Below the pieces are notes generated by a model. That model saw only the letters and a program-made list of their open reading frames with translations. It was not told the origin of the DNA and did not search any database. A DNA stretch of 64,000 bases, from positions 62,001-126,000 of the forward strand of contig FCOH02000007.1 of NCBI GenBank assembly GCA_001544595.2, given 5' to 3'. Below are positions 36,808 to 45,745 of the stretch, piece after piece; position 1 is the stretch's first letter, and every line of letters starts with the position of its first letter. Origin of the DNA: Caballeronia peredens (GTDB lineage: Bacteria > Pseudomonadota > Gammaproteobacteria > Burkholderiales > Burkholderiaceae). The translations under genes and the position numbers were made by a program.

Positions 36808-38559
36808 ATGACCGCTATCCACGAGCCTTTCGATACCTCGCCCGCTTCCGGGCAAAAGCCCGCGACACGCCTGATCCTCGCGCTCCTGAAGCGCTCGCGC
36901 GGCGCGTTCTCCGTCGCGCTCGTCGCGTGCGTGATGAACGGCATCGCGAGCGTGATGCTCGTCGCGACGCTCAATCGCGCCTTGTCGGCGCCCGCTTCCG
37001 CCGACAGTTCGCTCGCGTGGCGCTTCGCTCTGTGCGCGGTTGTCGCGCTGATCACGCGAGTCGTGTCCGGCGTGCTCTTCGCGCGGCTCTCGCAGGACAC
37101 GATGGCGCAGTTGCGCGAGCACGTCGCGCGACGCGTGGCGGCGGCCGAGTTGCGCGATGTCGAGCGCATCGGCGCCGCGCCCGTGCAATCGGTGCTCACC
37201 GACGACGCCACCAACGTGTCGATGCTCTTCTTCGCGTTGCCCAACATCGTGATGCATGGCTCGATCGTGTTCGGCTGTCTCGGCTATCTCGCGTGGCTGT
37301 CGTGGCCGGTGTGTCTGCTCGCGCTCGCGGCCATCGTCACTGGATCACTCGGCTATCACCTGGGCGACCGGCGCGCGATCGCCTCGCTTGAAGCCGCGGG
37401 GCAATCGCAGGACAAGTTGTTCGGCTATCTCGGCGCGCTGTTCGCGGGCGCGAAGGAGTTGAAGCTGCATCGCGCGCGCTCGCAGCAATTCGTCGACGGA
37501 CAATTGGGCGCCGCGATCGGCGAAGTGCGCGATCATCGGCGGCGCGCGTTCAGCGCATATGCGGTGGGCGTGGGCTGGATCATCTTTCTGTTCTACGGCT
37601 TTCTCGGCGCGGCGGCGTTCTGGCCGTCGCTCGGCGTGCGCGCCGATGCGGGCGCGACCGCGGGCTATGTCGTCGTGTTTCTTTTTATGCTCGTACCGCT
37701 CGACGGTCTGCTCAACAATATTCCGACCTTGAATGCCGCGCGCGTGTCGCTTGGGCGCATCGAAAAGGTGATGGCCGAATTCGGCCATTTGCGCGCGCAG
37801 TCAGCGCCGATGTCATCGACGCACGATGCGCAGTTCAGCACGCTCACGATGCGCGGCGTCACGCATTCGTACTTCCATGAACGCGATGAACGCATGTTCC
37901 GCGTCGGTCCGGTCGATCTGACATTCGCGCCGGGCGAGCTCGTGTTCATCGTCGGCGGCAACGGCAGCGGCAAGACCACGCTCGCCAAGGTGCTGACAGG
38001 GCTCTACGAGCCGGAGACGGGCGTGATCGAAGTCGATGGCAAGCCGGTGAATGCGGGCGAACGCGCCGCGTATCGCGAGCGCTTCACGGCGGTGTTCAAC
38101 GACTTCCATCTGTTCGACGGGCTGCTCGGTATCGTCGATCCGAACGATGCATCGCGCGCGGCGGCGGATGCGCGGGCAAATGCGCTCGTTGCCAGACTCG
38201 CGCTCGATCACAAGGTGAAGGTGATCGACGGGGCGTTCTCGACGCGCGAGCTTTCGACCGGGCAGCGCAAGCGGCTCGCACTCGTCGTCGCGTATCTGGA
38301 AGACCGGCCGCTCTATCTCTTCGATGAATGGGCGGCCGATCAGGACCCGGCGTTCAAGGCGGTGTTTTACGAGCAGTTGCTGCCGGAGTTGCGCGCGCGC
38401 GGCAAGACGGTGATCGTCGTGACGCACGACGATCGTTACTTCTCCATCGCGGATCGCGTGCTCAAGCTGGAGAACGGGATGGTGGTGAACGAGACGCGCG
38501 GCGGCGGCGTGCGGGCTGCGGTGATGGGCGAGGCGCAGGCCAACGGGACGATGGGCTGA
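36808..38559 (+). CDS. orbE: siderophore-exporting ABC transporter (cyclic peptide exporter family)
   Basis: The protein has 583 residues and is a half-transporter of the SyrD/PvdE type. Six transmembrane helices occupy about residues 20-310. The ATPase domain has Walker A GGNGSGKTTL (about 388), signature LSTGQRKRLAL and Walker B PLYLFDEWAADQD, then the H-loop VVTHDD. It should move the newly made siderophore or its precursor out of the cytoplasm. It is the only gene of the locus on the plus strand, divergent from orbI and convergent with orbB. The ribosome-binding site is weak. A 13-bp tandem repeat covers its stop codon. Confidence 0.9.
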   Translation: MTAIHEPFDTSPASGQKPATRLILALLKRSRGAFSVALVACVMNGIASVMLVATLNRALSAPASADSSLAWRFALCAVVALITRVVSGVLFARLSQDTMAQLREHVARRVAAAELRDVERIGAAPVQSVLTDDATNVSMLFFALPNIVMHGSIVFGCLGYLAWLSWPVCLLALAAIVTGSLGYHLGDRRAIASLEAAGQSQDKLFGYLGALFAGAKELKLHRARSQQFVDGQLGAAIGEVRDHRRRAFSAYAVGVGWIIFLFYGFLGAAAFWPSLGVRADAGATAGYVVVFLFMLVPLDGLLNNIPTLNAARVSLGRIEKVMAEFGHLRAQSAPMSSTHDAQFSTLTMRGVTHSYFHERDERMFRVGPVDLTFAPGELVFIVGGNGSGKTTLAKVLTGLYEPETGVIEVDGKPVNAGERAAYRERFTAVFNDFHLFDGLLGIVDPNDASRAAADARANALVARLALDHKVKVIDGAFSTRELSTGQRKRLALVVAYLEDRPLYLFDEWAADQDPAFKAVFYEQLLPELRARGKTVIVVTHDDRYFSIADRVLKLENGMVVNETRGGGVRAAVMGEAQANGTMG

Positions 38560-38589
38560 CTCGATGGGCTGACTCGATGGGCTGACTCG
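38551..38589 (+). repeat. 13-bp tandem repeat (three copies) across the orbE stop
   Basis: The unit ATGGGCTGACTCG occurs three times in a row and a fourth copy begins (ATG). The first unit contains the orbE stop codon TGA, so gain or loss of downstream units would change only the 3' untranslated region. Confidence 0.9.
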
Positions 38590-38598
38590 ATGAACAAC

Positions 38599-38640
38599 GG
38601 GACACGGCATCGACGCGAAAGCGAACCGATGCGGTGTCCC
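38599..38640. terminator. hairpin between convergent orbE and orbB
   Basis: The arms GGGACACGGCATCG and CGATGCGGTGTCCC pair over 14 bp with one mismatch around a loop that itself contains CGCGAAAGCG. No strong T-run follows on either side, so termination efficiency is uncertain. Confidence 0.55.
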
Positions 38641-38644
38641 GCTC

Positions 38645-39619
38645 TTACTTCCTCGGCAGCGCCAACAGCTTTTCCGTGATCATGTCGCCGAGTTTCAGCG
38701 CCGACATCGGTCCGCCGAATCCCCAGATATTCGGTTCGACGATCGTCACGCGCCCTTCCTTCCTGACCGGCGTGAAGCGCCAGACGGGCGAATCGAGTTT
38801 TGCATCGACAGTCGTATCCGCGCCCGACGCGGTCACGAACAACACCGCCACATCGGGCCGCTGAAGGAAATCCGCCGAGGTCACATACACCGTGCCCTCG
38901 CGCGTCGGCTTTTCAGGCCAGAGATGAACGCCGAGCGCGCGCGCCACGCCCGCCGCCGTGCTGTTGCCCGTGTAAGCCCAGTAGCGGTCCGGCAAGCCGA
39001 GTTCCTGCAACAGCGCGAAATGCGTGCCCGTCAACCCCGCTTGTTTCAAGCGCGCCGCATCGTGCGCGAGGCCGGCATCGAGTTTCGCATCGACGTCGCG
39101 CGCCTGTTGCTCGCGGCCCGTCATGCAGGCGATCGTGTGGAAGATGCTGCGCGTCCATTCGAGTTGCGTGCGCGCGCCTTTGCCGTTCTGCACATCGGGA
39201 CTGAACTGGAACAGCACCGTCGGCGCGATGCGATCGAGCGCCGCGAAGATCGGCGCATGACGATAGCCCACGCCGATGATCAGATCCGGTTTCGTCGATG
39301 CGATCGCTTCCAGGCTCGGCTCCTGGCGCGTGCCGACCACCGGCACGCCCTTGAAGCGCGCGCTGTCATACCCGATCCAGCCGTCGTAATACTCGGGATC
39401 GACCACGCCGACGGGCGTCATGTCGAGCGCCGCCACATCTTCCGCGAACATGAATTCGAGCACGACGATACGTTGCGGTCGCGCGGGCATCGACTGGCTG
39501 AACTGCGAGATGGTCGGATTGCCCGCAAGCGGCGCGCATGCGCCGGTTTCGCCAGCGAACGCCCCGCGCGACGCCCACGCGATGCACGCGCATGCCGCGA
39601 GCGCAACCGCGCGCTTCAC
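38645..39619 (-). CDS. orbB: periplasmic ferric-siderophore-binding protein (OrbB/FhuD-like)
   Basis: The protein has 324 residues. A signal peptide ([20 protein letters not shown]) precedes a class III solute-binding fold: [44 protein letters not shown], and a C-terminal [20 protein letters not shown]. It hands the ferric siderophore to the OrbD/OrbC importer. The start is taken as GTG because its GTGA overlaps the stop of orbF and AGGA lies 9 nt upstream. It is the last gene of the orbH transcript. Confidence 0.87.
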   Translation of the reverse strand: MKRAVALAACACIAWASRGAFAGETGACAPLAGNPTISQFSQSMPARPQRIVVLEFMFAEDVAALDMTPVGVVDPEYYDGWIGYDSARFKGVPVVGTRQEPSLEAIASTKPDLIIGVGYRHAPIFAALDRIAPTVLFQFSPDVQNGKGARTQLEWTRSIFHTIACMTGREQQARDVDAKLDAGLAHDAARLKQAGLTGTHFALLQELGLPDRYWAYTGNSTAAGVARALGVHLWPEKPTREGTVYVTSADFLQRPDVAVLFVTASGADTTVDAKLDSPVWRFTPVRKEGRVTIVEPNIWGFGGPMSALKLGDMITEKLLALPRK

Positions 39620-40383
39620 CGGATGGCGTCCTGCAAGGCGAGTTCTTCGTCGCGCATCGTCAACAGCAGCGGGCAGCTTGCGCACAGTTGCGTCTCTCCG
39701 GGAATCTCATAGCGCACGCAGCACACGCGGCGCGCGCGGAACGGGTTGGGCAGAAGCGGCGAACGCGGTGTCGCATCGCGCAGCGGCGTGCGCAGCGGAT
39801 TGTCGTCCGACGCGCGAAAGAGCCATTCAGCGTCGATGTCCGCATCGCTCGAAATCAACGGGCAGTTCGCGAGCAGATAGTCGAGCAGATTGCCTGCGTT
39901 GCTCCACAGCACGCGCGGCGCGATCTTCGTCATGCCCGAAAGCATGCCGATCACGCTGTCGAGATGCGCGACGAGTCCCGCGTAGCGTCGCGCCGGATCG
40001 GCATCGGCGGGCTGCATCGCGGCGGCATCGAAATGAAGTTGGGCGGGCATGCCGTCCTTCAGCACGAGATGCGTGCGTTCCGGCGACATATCGAGCGGCC
40101 GTCCGAGTAACCGCGCCGCCGCGACACCCGCGGGCGCGGCCAGCCCGAAGTAATACTTGCTCCATTGCGAAAGCAACGCGCGCGCATGATGCTTGGCGTC
40201 GCCGCCGTACAACGCGGTCATCGCGTCGAGCAGTGCGGTGCGATGTTCAGGAAGCGCGGTCAGCGGAATGCGCACGGTATCGTCGCCGGGTGCGGCCGCG
40301 GGCTTGCCGAGCCACACATGCTGCAGATACGGCGCGAGCCCGGGCGGTGCGAATTCGGCGAAGCTGCGCGCTTCGGGCTTCAT
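39616..40383 (-). CDS. orbF: FhuF-like ferric-siderophore reductase (OrbF)
   Basis: The protein has 255 residues. The C-terminal C-C-x10-C-x2-C motif ([19 protein letters not shown]) is the unusual [2Fe-2S] site of FhuF-type reductases. The N-terminal part contains [26 protein letters not shown]. It should release iron from the imported complex by one-electron reduction in the cytoplasm. Its start overlaps the orbD stop as ATGA and its stop overlaps the orbB start as GTGA. Confidence 0.88.
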   Translation of the reverse strand: MKPEARSFAEFAPPGLAPYLQHVWLGKPAAAPGDDTVRIPLTALPEHRTALLDAMTALYGGDAKHHARALLSQWSKYYFGLAAPAGVAAARLLGRPLDMSPERTHLVLKDGMPAQLHFDAAAMQPADADPARRYAGLVAHLDSVIGMLSGMTKIAPRVLWSNAGNLLDYLLANCPLISSDADIDAEWLFRASDDNPLRTPLRDATPRSPLLPNPFRARRVCCVRYEIPGETQLCASCPLLLTMRDEELALQDAIR

Positions 40384-42470
40384 CGCGCGCGGCCTCGGCC
40401 GCGATCGCGCCGCGTCTCGATGACGAGCAGCGACAGCATGTACGGCGCGCCGATCAGCGCGGTCAGCACGCCGGCCGGAATCTCGCGCGGTGCGAGCAGC
40501 GTGCGCGCGGCGAGATCCGCCGCCGCGAGCACGAGCGCGCCCAGCAACGCCGCGAGCCAGAGCCGCGTGCCGTGCGTGCGCGCGCCGAGCATCGTCGCGA
40601 GATGCGGCGCCATCAATCCGATGAAGCCGACCGGTCCCACCGCCGCCACGGCCGCGCACGCCGCGAGCGTCGCGATGGTCAGCACGAGCGGACGCAGCAC
40701 CGCGATCGGCAGGCCGAGCGCGGACGCCTGTTCGTCGCCGAGCGCGAGCAGATCGAGCGGCTTCGCCACCAGCGCGAGCACCGGCAGCGCGAGCACGCAC
40801 CACGGCGCGAGCATCGCGACTTCACCCCAGCTACGCCCGTAGGTGCCGCCGACCAGCCACACGACGAAGCGCGCCGGTTGCACGCTCTGTTGCGTGATGA
40901 GCCACTGCGCGAGCGTCGTCCACAGCGTGCCGATCACGATGCCCGTCAACGCCACCGCGAGCGGCGCGTACTGATGCCGCCGGTTGAACAGCAGCGTGAT
41001 GAAAAGCGTCGCGCCGCCGCCGAGCAACGCGGCGCCCGACAGAAAAACGTGGCCCGCGAGCGGCCAGACCATCAGCGCGGCGAGCGTCGCGAGTCCCGCG
41101 CCTTGCGTCACGCCGAGCACTTCCGGTCCCGCAAGCGGATTGCGCACGATGCTCTGCATCAGCACGCCGCTCGCCGCGAGCAGCGCACCCGCGAGCAACG
41201 CGCAGAGCAGGCGCGGCGCGCGGAGTTCGAGCAGCATGCGGGCGATGTCGTCGCGATGCGTGAGCGCATCGATCCAGCGCGCGGGGCCGAGCATCGTCGG
41301 ACCGATGGACGCGCCGGTCACCAGCACCGCGCATCCGATCGCGAAGAGCGCCGCCGCGAGCGCCGGCCACGGCAGCGCCGACAACGCGCGCACCATGCGC
41401 ATGCCGCGCCGGGCCGTCGCGCGCGCCTGGCCCGCGTGCAGCGCGCCGCTCCACGCCGCGCCGTTGCGGATCATGACGAGCATCAGAGGCGTGCCGACGA
41501 ACGCGATCGCGACGCCCGTCGAGATCGTCGAATCGAGGTCGAGGGCGAGCACGGCGCTGTCGGTGGCGAGCACGAGCGCGCCGCCCGCCAACGCGGACAA
41601 CGGCACGAGCGCGCCCAGTTTCGACGACTTCGCGCCGCGCACCTGCCGCAACAGATTCGGCGCGATTAGTCCGACATACGAAAGCGGCCCGGCAATCGCC
41701 ACGGCGACGCTCGCGAAGCCGACCGCGACGATCATCGCGAAGAGGCGCGTCGCATCGACGGGCACGCCGGCGGCCGCGGCGGCATCGTCGCCGAGTGCGA
41801 GCGGATCGAGCGGACGCATCACGAAGGGCAACGCCAGCAGCGGTAGCACGAGCCACGCGAGCGCCGACATCAGACCCGACGCGCCCGGCTGATACAGACT
41901 GCCGCTCGCCCACAGCGAAGCGCCGACGACCGTCTGCTCGAAGAACGCGAGCAGGAGCGTCGTGATCGCGGAGAACAGCAGCATGCAGACGCTGCCCGCG
42001 AGCACGAGCCGCAGCGGCGTCGCGCGCCAGCCGCCCGCCGCTGCAGCAACGCAGCCCGCCGCCGCGAGTCCGCAGACGAAAAGCAACGGCACCGACGCCG
42101 CGCCGACGATCTCCGGCGCGATCATCGCGGCGAGCAGCCCGAGTTGCGCGCCGCCGGTAATGCCGAGCAGATCGGGCGCGGCGAGCGGATTGCGCGTGAG
42201 CGCCTGAAACAGCGCGCCGGCCACCGCGAGACAGCCGCCCGCGATCAGTGCCGCCGCGACGCGCGGCGCGTTCAGATCGAAGAGAAAGAGATGCGCGAGC
42301 TGCGCGGCGTCGCTGCCGGCGGGCGCGTCGAGCCACGCGCGCAGGTCCGGGCCGAGACGCAGCGCGGCCAGCACGACGATCAGCGCGATCAACGCAGCCG
42401 CCGTCACGCCGACGCGATCAGGCGCCGCGACGCGCCGCGCCGCAGTCTTCGCGGGAGCGAGCGTCGTCAT
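40380..42470 (-). CDS. orbD: fused FhuB-like siderophore permease (OrbD)
   Basis: The protein has 696 residues, two FecCD permease units in one chain, as in FhuB. Each half carries the typical sequence set: GDDAAAAAGV...GPLSYVGLIAPNLLRQVRG in the first, GDEQASALGL...GPVGFIGLMAPHLATMLGA in the second, each next to the G(D/P)xxxxGVxTAxxGxP-like end. About 18-20 membrane spans are expected. The gene lacks a good ribosome-binding site of its own. Its ATG overlaps the stop of a 33-codon mini-ORF, so its translation is probably coupled to that ORF. Confidence 0.92.
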   Translation of the reverse strand: MTTLAPAKTAARRVAAPDRVGVTAAALIALIVVLAALRLGPDLRAWLDAPAGSDAAQLAHLFLFDLNAPRVAAALIAGGCLAVAGALFQALTRNPLAAPDLLGITGGAQLGLLAAMIAPEIVGAASVPLLFVCGLAAAGCVAAAAGGWRATPLRLVLAGSVCMLLFSAITTLLLAFFEQTVVGASLWASGSLYQPGASGLMSALAWLVLPLLALPFVMRPLDPLALGDDAAAAAGVPVDATRLFAMIVAVGFASVAVAIAGPLSYVGLIAPNLLRQVRGAKSSKLGALVPLSALAGGALVLATDSAVLALDLDSTISTGVAIAFVGTPLMLVMIRNGAAWSGALHAGQARATARRGMRMVRALSALPWPALAAALFAIGCAVLVTGASIGPTMLGPARWIDALTHRDDIARMLLELRAPRLLCALLAGALLAASGVLMQSIVRNPLAGPEVLGVTQGAGLATLAALMVWPLAGHVFLSGAALLGGGATLFITLLFNRRHQYAPLAVALTGIVIGTLWTTLAQWLITQQSVQPARFVVWLVGGTYGRSWGEVAMLAPWCVLALPVLALVAKPLDLLALGDEQASALGLPIAVLRPLVLTIATLAACAAVAAVGPVGFIGLMAPHLATMLGARTHGTRLWLAALLGALVLAAADLAARTLLAPREIPAGVLTALIGAPYMLSLLVIETRRDRGRGRAR

Positions 42471-42568
42471 GTCCGGCCGCGCCCCACGATCAGGCCGATG
42501 ACGACGGACACGCGCGCCCAGAAAGAATGCGTGCGGCGCAGGCGGCGACGGGTGGCGAGCGTCGTCAT
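42467..42568 (-). CDS. 33-residue mini-ORF coupled between orbC and orbD
   Basis: The frame starts MTTLATRRRLRRTHSF and ends in a hydrophobic stretch (VSVVIGLIVG) and RGRT. Its ATG overlaps the orbC stop (ATGA) and its TGA overlaps the orbD start (ATGA). AGGA lies about 10 nt before its start. Its first five residues repeat those of OrbD (MTTLA), and a 15-bp direct repeat GCGAGCGTCGTCATG occurs at both starts, suggesting a partial duplication of the orbD 5' end. It may be a small basic membrane peptide or only a translational bridge. Confidence 0.55.
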   Translation of the reverse strand: MTTLATRRRLRRTHSFWARVSVVIGLIVGRGRT

Positions 42569-43401
42569 GCGGCGATGTTCCTCGTTTCAGCCGATTCGGC
42601 GACGCCCTCGTACGCGGGCACGCACATCGGCGCGCCCGTCTGCGGATGCGCGACGCGCAGCATGCGCACGCCGAACGTCTCGTGCAAGTGACGCGGATCG
42701 ATCATCGCTTCGGGCGTTCCCTGCGCGACGATGCGTCCCGCGCGCATCAGCACGATTTCATCGGAGAACGCGGCGGCCTGATTCAGATCGTGCAAAACCC
42801 AGACGATCGTCAGGCCGCGCTCGCGATTGAGCCGCCGCAACTCGCGCAGGATATCGAGCTGATGATGGATGTCGAGATAAGTCGTCGGCTCGTCGAGCAG
42901 GACGATGGGCGCTTCCTGCGCGAGCGCCATCGCGATCCACGCGCGCTGACGCTCGCCGCCCGAGAGCGCAGCGACGTCGCGCGAGGCGTCGTCGGTGAGA
43001 CCGCTCGCGTCGAGCGCCGCATCGATGGCCGCGTGGTCCGCGCGGCTCAGGCTCGACAAGCCGCGCATCCAGCCGCCGTGCGCGTAGCGTCCATACGCGA
43101 CGAGTTCGCGCACCGTCAGACCGGCGGGAATCTGGTTGAACTGCGCGAGCATCGTGAGCGTGCGGGCGAGCGCGCGGCGGCGCATCGATGCAACCGGCTT
43201 GCCGTTCACTTCCACGACGCCCGCGCGCGCCGGCTGCAGTCCCGCGAGCGTGCGCAACAGCGTGCTCTTGCCGCAGCCGTTCGGACCGCACAACGCGGTG
43301 ACGCGGCCCGCGGCGATATCGATATCGAGGTTCTCCAGCACCACGTCGTCGCGATAACCGACGCTCAGTGAACGCGCCCGAAGCGCCGTACCTGACGTCA
43401 T
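42565..43401 (-). CDS. orbC: FhuC-like siderophore uptake ATPase (OrbC)
   Basis: The protein has 278 residues and is the cytoplasmic ATPase of the importer. Walker A GPNGCGKSTLL (about residues 40-50), Q-loop MLAQFNQIP, signature LSGGERQRAWIAMAL, Walker B IVLLDEPTTYLD and switch His in VLHDLN are intact. It powers OrbD. The ATG overlaps the orbG stop by ATGA. Confidence 0.93.
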   Translation of the reverse strand: MTSGTALRARSLSVGYRDDVVLENLDIDIAAGRVTALCGPNGCGKSTLLRTLAGLQPARAGVVEVNGKPVASMRRRALARTLTMLAQFNQIPAGLTVRELVAYGRYAHGGWMRGLSSLSRADHAAIDAALDASGLTDDASRDVAALSGGERQRAWIAMALAQEAPIVLLDEPTTYLDIHHQLDILRELRRLNRERGLTIVWVLHDLNQAAAFSDEIVLMRAGRIVAQGTPEAMIDPRHLHETFGVRMLRVAHPQTGAPMCVPAYEGVAESAETRNIAA

Positions 43402-44402
43402 CGCGCCTCGCGATAGCTGCGCGCCATCGCGACAACGACCTTGCGCGGTCCGTCGAACGGATCGCGGGCGTGCGCGGTGAGCATGTTGTCGAGCATCAGC
43501 ACGTCGCCGGTGAGCCACGGAAACACGATGCGCTGCGCATCGAGCACCGCGCGGATTTCCGCGAGCGCGTCGGCTTCGAGCGGCGCGCCGTCGCCGTAAT
43601 AGACGTTGCGCGGCACGTTTTCCAGGCCGACGGCATCGACGAGCGCTTCCTGCATGTCTTCGTCGAGCGATGAAAGATGGAACAGATTCGCCTGATTGAA
43701 CCAGACCATGTCGCCGGTGCGCGGATGGCGCGCGACCGCCTGACAGCGCTCTTCGGTGCGCAGCAGCAGTTCGCCGTCGTCGCTGTCGCGCCATGCGCAC
43801 GCAATGCCGCGCGCCGCGCAGATGCGCTCGACCTCGCGCGGCTCTTCCGTGCCGAACGCGTTCTGCCACGGCAGATCGAGTCCCTGGCCGAAGTTGCGCA
43901 CGTACAGGAGTTCGCGTTGTGCGAAGCGTTCGACGAGCGCCGGATCGAGCGCGCGATACACCGCGCGGCTGTCGGCGATCGGCGTCGCGCCGCCCGTGCG
44001 CGCGGCGAGCGCGCAATGGAACCAGATGCGCATCGGCCATTCGCGCGTGTACGACTGCTCGTTGTGCAGCGGAATCGAGCGATGCGGCGGATATTCCGTC
44101 GACGTATACACCGCGCCTTCGACCTGGCTGCGCGGCGTCGAGGCGAATTCATAGCCGATCAGCGGATCGCCGAACGATGCGGCGAAGCGCTGGAATGCCT
44201 CGATCGACTCGACGCGAAAGCCGCTGAACCGCACGCCGCCGGCGCGTTCGAGCGACTCGGCGACGATACGTTGCAACAGCGGCGCGGCGTCGGCGAGCGT
44301 GAGATCGGTGCCCGCGCGCGGCGACACGACGAGCGGCAGACCCGGCTCGATGCGCAGGTCGGCGAGTTCGGGCGCGGACGCGGGAACGGTGAGTTCGGTC
44401 AT
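43398..44402 (-). CDS. orbG: Fe(II)/2-oxoglutarate dioxygenase, Asp beta-hydroxylase (OrbG/SyrP-like)
   Basis: The protein has 334 residues of the TauD/SyrP/clavaminate synthase-like group. The iron ligands appear as His-x-Glu in IPLHNEQSYTREWP and a distal His in LDNMLTAHARDPFDGPRKV, where the Arg binds 2-oxoglutarate. SyrP-type enzymes hydroxylate the beta-carbon of Asp held on a carrier domain. This fits the Asp-specific module 2 of OrbI and the beta-hydroxyaspartate of ornibactin. It lies 32 bp after orbH. Confidence 0.9.
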   Translation of the reverse strand: MTELTVPASAPELADLRIEPGLPLVVSPRAGTDLTLADAAPLLQRIVAESLERAGGVRFSGFRVESIEAFQRFAASFGDPLIGYEFASTPRSQVEGAVYTSTEYPPHRSIPLHNEQSYTREWPMRIWFHCALAARTGGATPIADSRAVYRALDPALVERFAQRELLYVRNFGQGLDLPWQNAFGTEEPREVERICAARGIACAWRDSDDGELLLRTEERCQAVARHPRTGDMVWFNQANLFHLSSLDEDMQEALVDAVGLENVPRNVYYGDGAPLEADALAEIRAVLDAQRIVFPWLTGDVLMLDNMLTAHARDPFDGPRKVVVAMARSYREAR

Positions 44403-44434
44403 GCAATGCCCTCTTGCGAAATCGTTTCGGCGGA

Positions 44435-44680
44435 TCAGTTGAGGCGCGCCTTCGCTTGCGCGTTCACAGCGTCCATATGACGGCGCAGGCTCGCGGGACG
44501 CATGTCGGTCCACGTTTTTTCGATATACGCGAGACAGTCGGCCTTCGGTCCGCGCACGCCGGCTTCGCGCCAGCCGGCGGGCACGTCGCGGAAAGTCGGC
44601 CAGATCGAGAACTGCTCTTCCTCGTTGATGACGACCGTGTAGACGAGATCGTCCGCTGCAAGATTCTGTTGTTGCGTCAT
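44435..44680 (-). CDS. orbH: MbtH-like protein (OrbH)
   Basis: The protein has 81 residues. The family signature is clear: [21 protein letters not shown] and [11 protein letters not shown]. MbtH proteins bind adenylation domains and are needed for their folding or activity. It is the first gene behind the OrbS-type promoter and should serve the four adenylation domains of OrbI and OrbJ. Confidence 0.95.
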   Translation of the reverse strand: MTQQQNLAADDLVYTVVINEEEQFSIWPTFRDVPAGWREAGVRGPKADCLAYIEKTWTDMRPASLRRHMDAVNAQAKARLN

Positions 44681-44739
44681 GGTGATGACTCTCCTGGAAT
44701 GCCTGAGCGGCGCGCAATTGCGCCGCCTTCATCGTTTGA

Positions 44740-44764
44740 GACGTTCGACGCGCGCGCATTTTTA
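44740..44764 (-). promoter_or_regulatory. OrbS-type ECF promoter for orbH
   Basis: TAAAA is followed 16 bp later by CGTC on the minus strand in the 120-bp gap after orbS. It is about 60 bp before orbH and has the same elements and spacing as the orbI and orbE promoters. Confidence 0.75.
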
Positions 44765-44800
44765 CCCGCCCGGCGCTCGAACAATGGTCTCGGCGCGATT

Positions 44801-45493
44801 TCAGCGCCGCCGCGCCCGGCCGCCGACGAACGCCGGGCACGCGACATTGCGCTCGCGCGCGTCGAGGCAATCGGCGCAATGTTTTTCGGCGTCGCGGACC
44901 ATGAAATGCACGAGCGTCTGCGAGACGTTCAGCGCGCGCGCCGTGCTCTGCAGCGTCTCTTCGCGCACGCGGACCATTTCGAACGCGGTGCGGCTGCGGT
45001 CGGGCAACTGCGCGAGCGCATCGCAGACGCGGCGCAGCGTGTCGCGCGCCTGCACGCGCGCTTCGGGCGTGAGTTCCTGCGACGGCACGTCGAGACCGTC
45101 TTCTTCATCGGCGCGATACGTGTTTTCGAGACTCTGGCGCCGGCATGCGTCGATGGACGCGTTGCGCACCATCCGCGCGATATAGCCCATCGGCTGGCGC
45201 ACGCCGTCCTGTTGCCGCAAGTCGATGAGACTCACGAAGACGTCGTGCACCACGTCTTCGGCGCGGCTCGCGCATCCGACCACGCCGCGCGCGATGTTCA
45301 CGAGCATCTGCCGGTTGGCGACGGCGAGATCGAGCAGACTCGACCCGGCGGCCTCGCTCTCCCGCGGCGGCGGCTTGGGCGCGGCGCGCGTGACGGGCGG
45401 ACGCCAGTACGCGGAAAGAGACAGATTCGACGAAGGCGGCGGCGAGGTCGACGCATGTTTCGACACTGCCGGCTGGACGCGCAGGTAAGCCAT
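44801..45493 (-). CDS. orbS: ECF iron-starvation sigma factor (OrbS)
   Basis: The protein has 230 residues. After a Pro/Ser-rich N-terminus of about 50 residues, region 2 (LVNIARGVVGCASRAEDVVHDVFVSL) and region 4 (LAQLPDRSRTAFEMVRVREETLQSTARALNVSQTLVHFMV) are clear. The C-terminal tail carries Cys residues in HCADC and VACP. The B. cenocepacia OrbS is reported to use a Cys-rich C-terminal extension as a built-in iron sensor, so this tail may do the same. No anti-sigma gene is present. A Fur-box promoter precedes it. Confidence 0.92.
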   Translation of the reverse strand: MAYLRVQPAVSKHASTSPPPSSNLSLSAYWRPPVTRAAPKPPPRESEAAGSSLLDLAVANRQMLVNIARGVVGCASRAEDVVHDVFVSLIDLRQQDGVRQPMGYIARMVRNASIDACRRQSLENTYRADEEDGLDVPSQELTPEARVQARDTLRRVCDALAQLPDRSRTAFEMVRVREETLQSTARALNVSQTLVHFMVRDAEKHCADCLDARERNVACPAFVGGRARRR

Positions 45494-45523
45494 AAATCGT
45501 GCTCCACTTCCGTAGGACTCGGA

Positions 45524-45552
45524 AAGCTAACGTAAACGCGAATCATTCTCAA
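45524..45552 (-). promoter_or_regulatory. orbS promoter with overlapping Fur box
   Basis: On the minus strand TTGAGA is followed 17 bp later by TAGCTT. Overlapping the -35 and spacer is GAGAATGATTCGCGTTTAC (45550-45532), which matches the 19-bp Fur consensus at about 12 positions, 8 of 9 in the left half. Fur repression under iron-replete conditions would set OrbS levels. Confidence 0.65.
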
Positions 45553-45745
45553 TGTCAGCCCTACATGTCAGCGGGTTGTAATGTTGTGCCCGATTTCGGC
45601 GCATGCGAGTGCTGGCGCGGGAGTCCGGGGAGCGGACTAAATGTCAAGGATGCGAAAGAAATTAATATTTTTTGTCTTGCGCAAACCTTTGCGGACCGGC
45701 GAACGCAGCGAGCGTGTGCCCGCGCACTGGAAACCGCGGTCTGCC

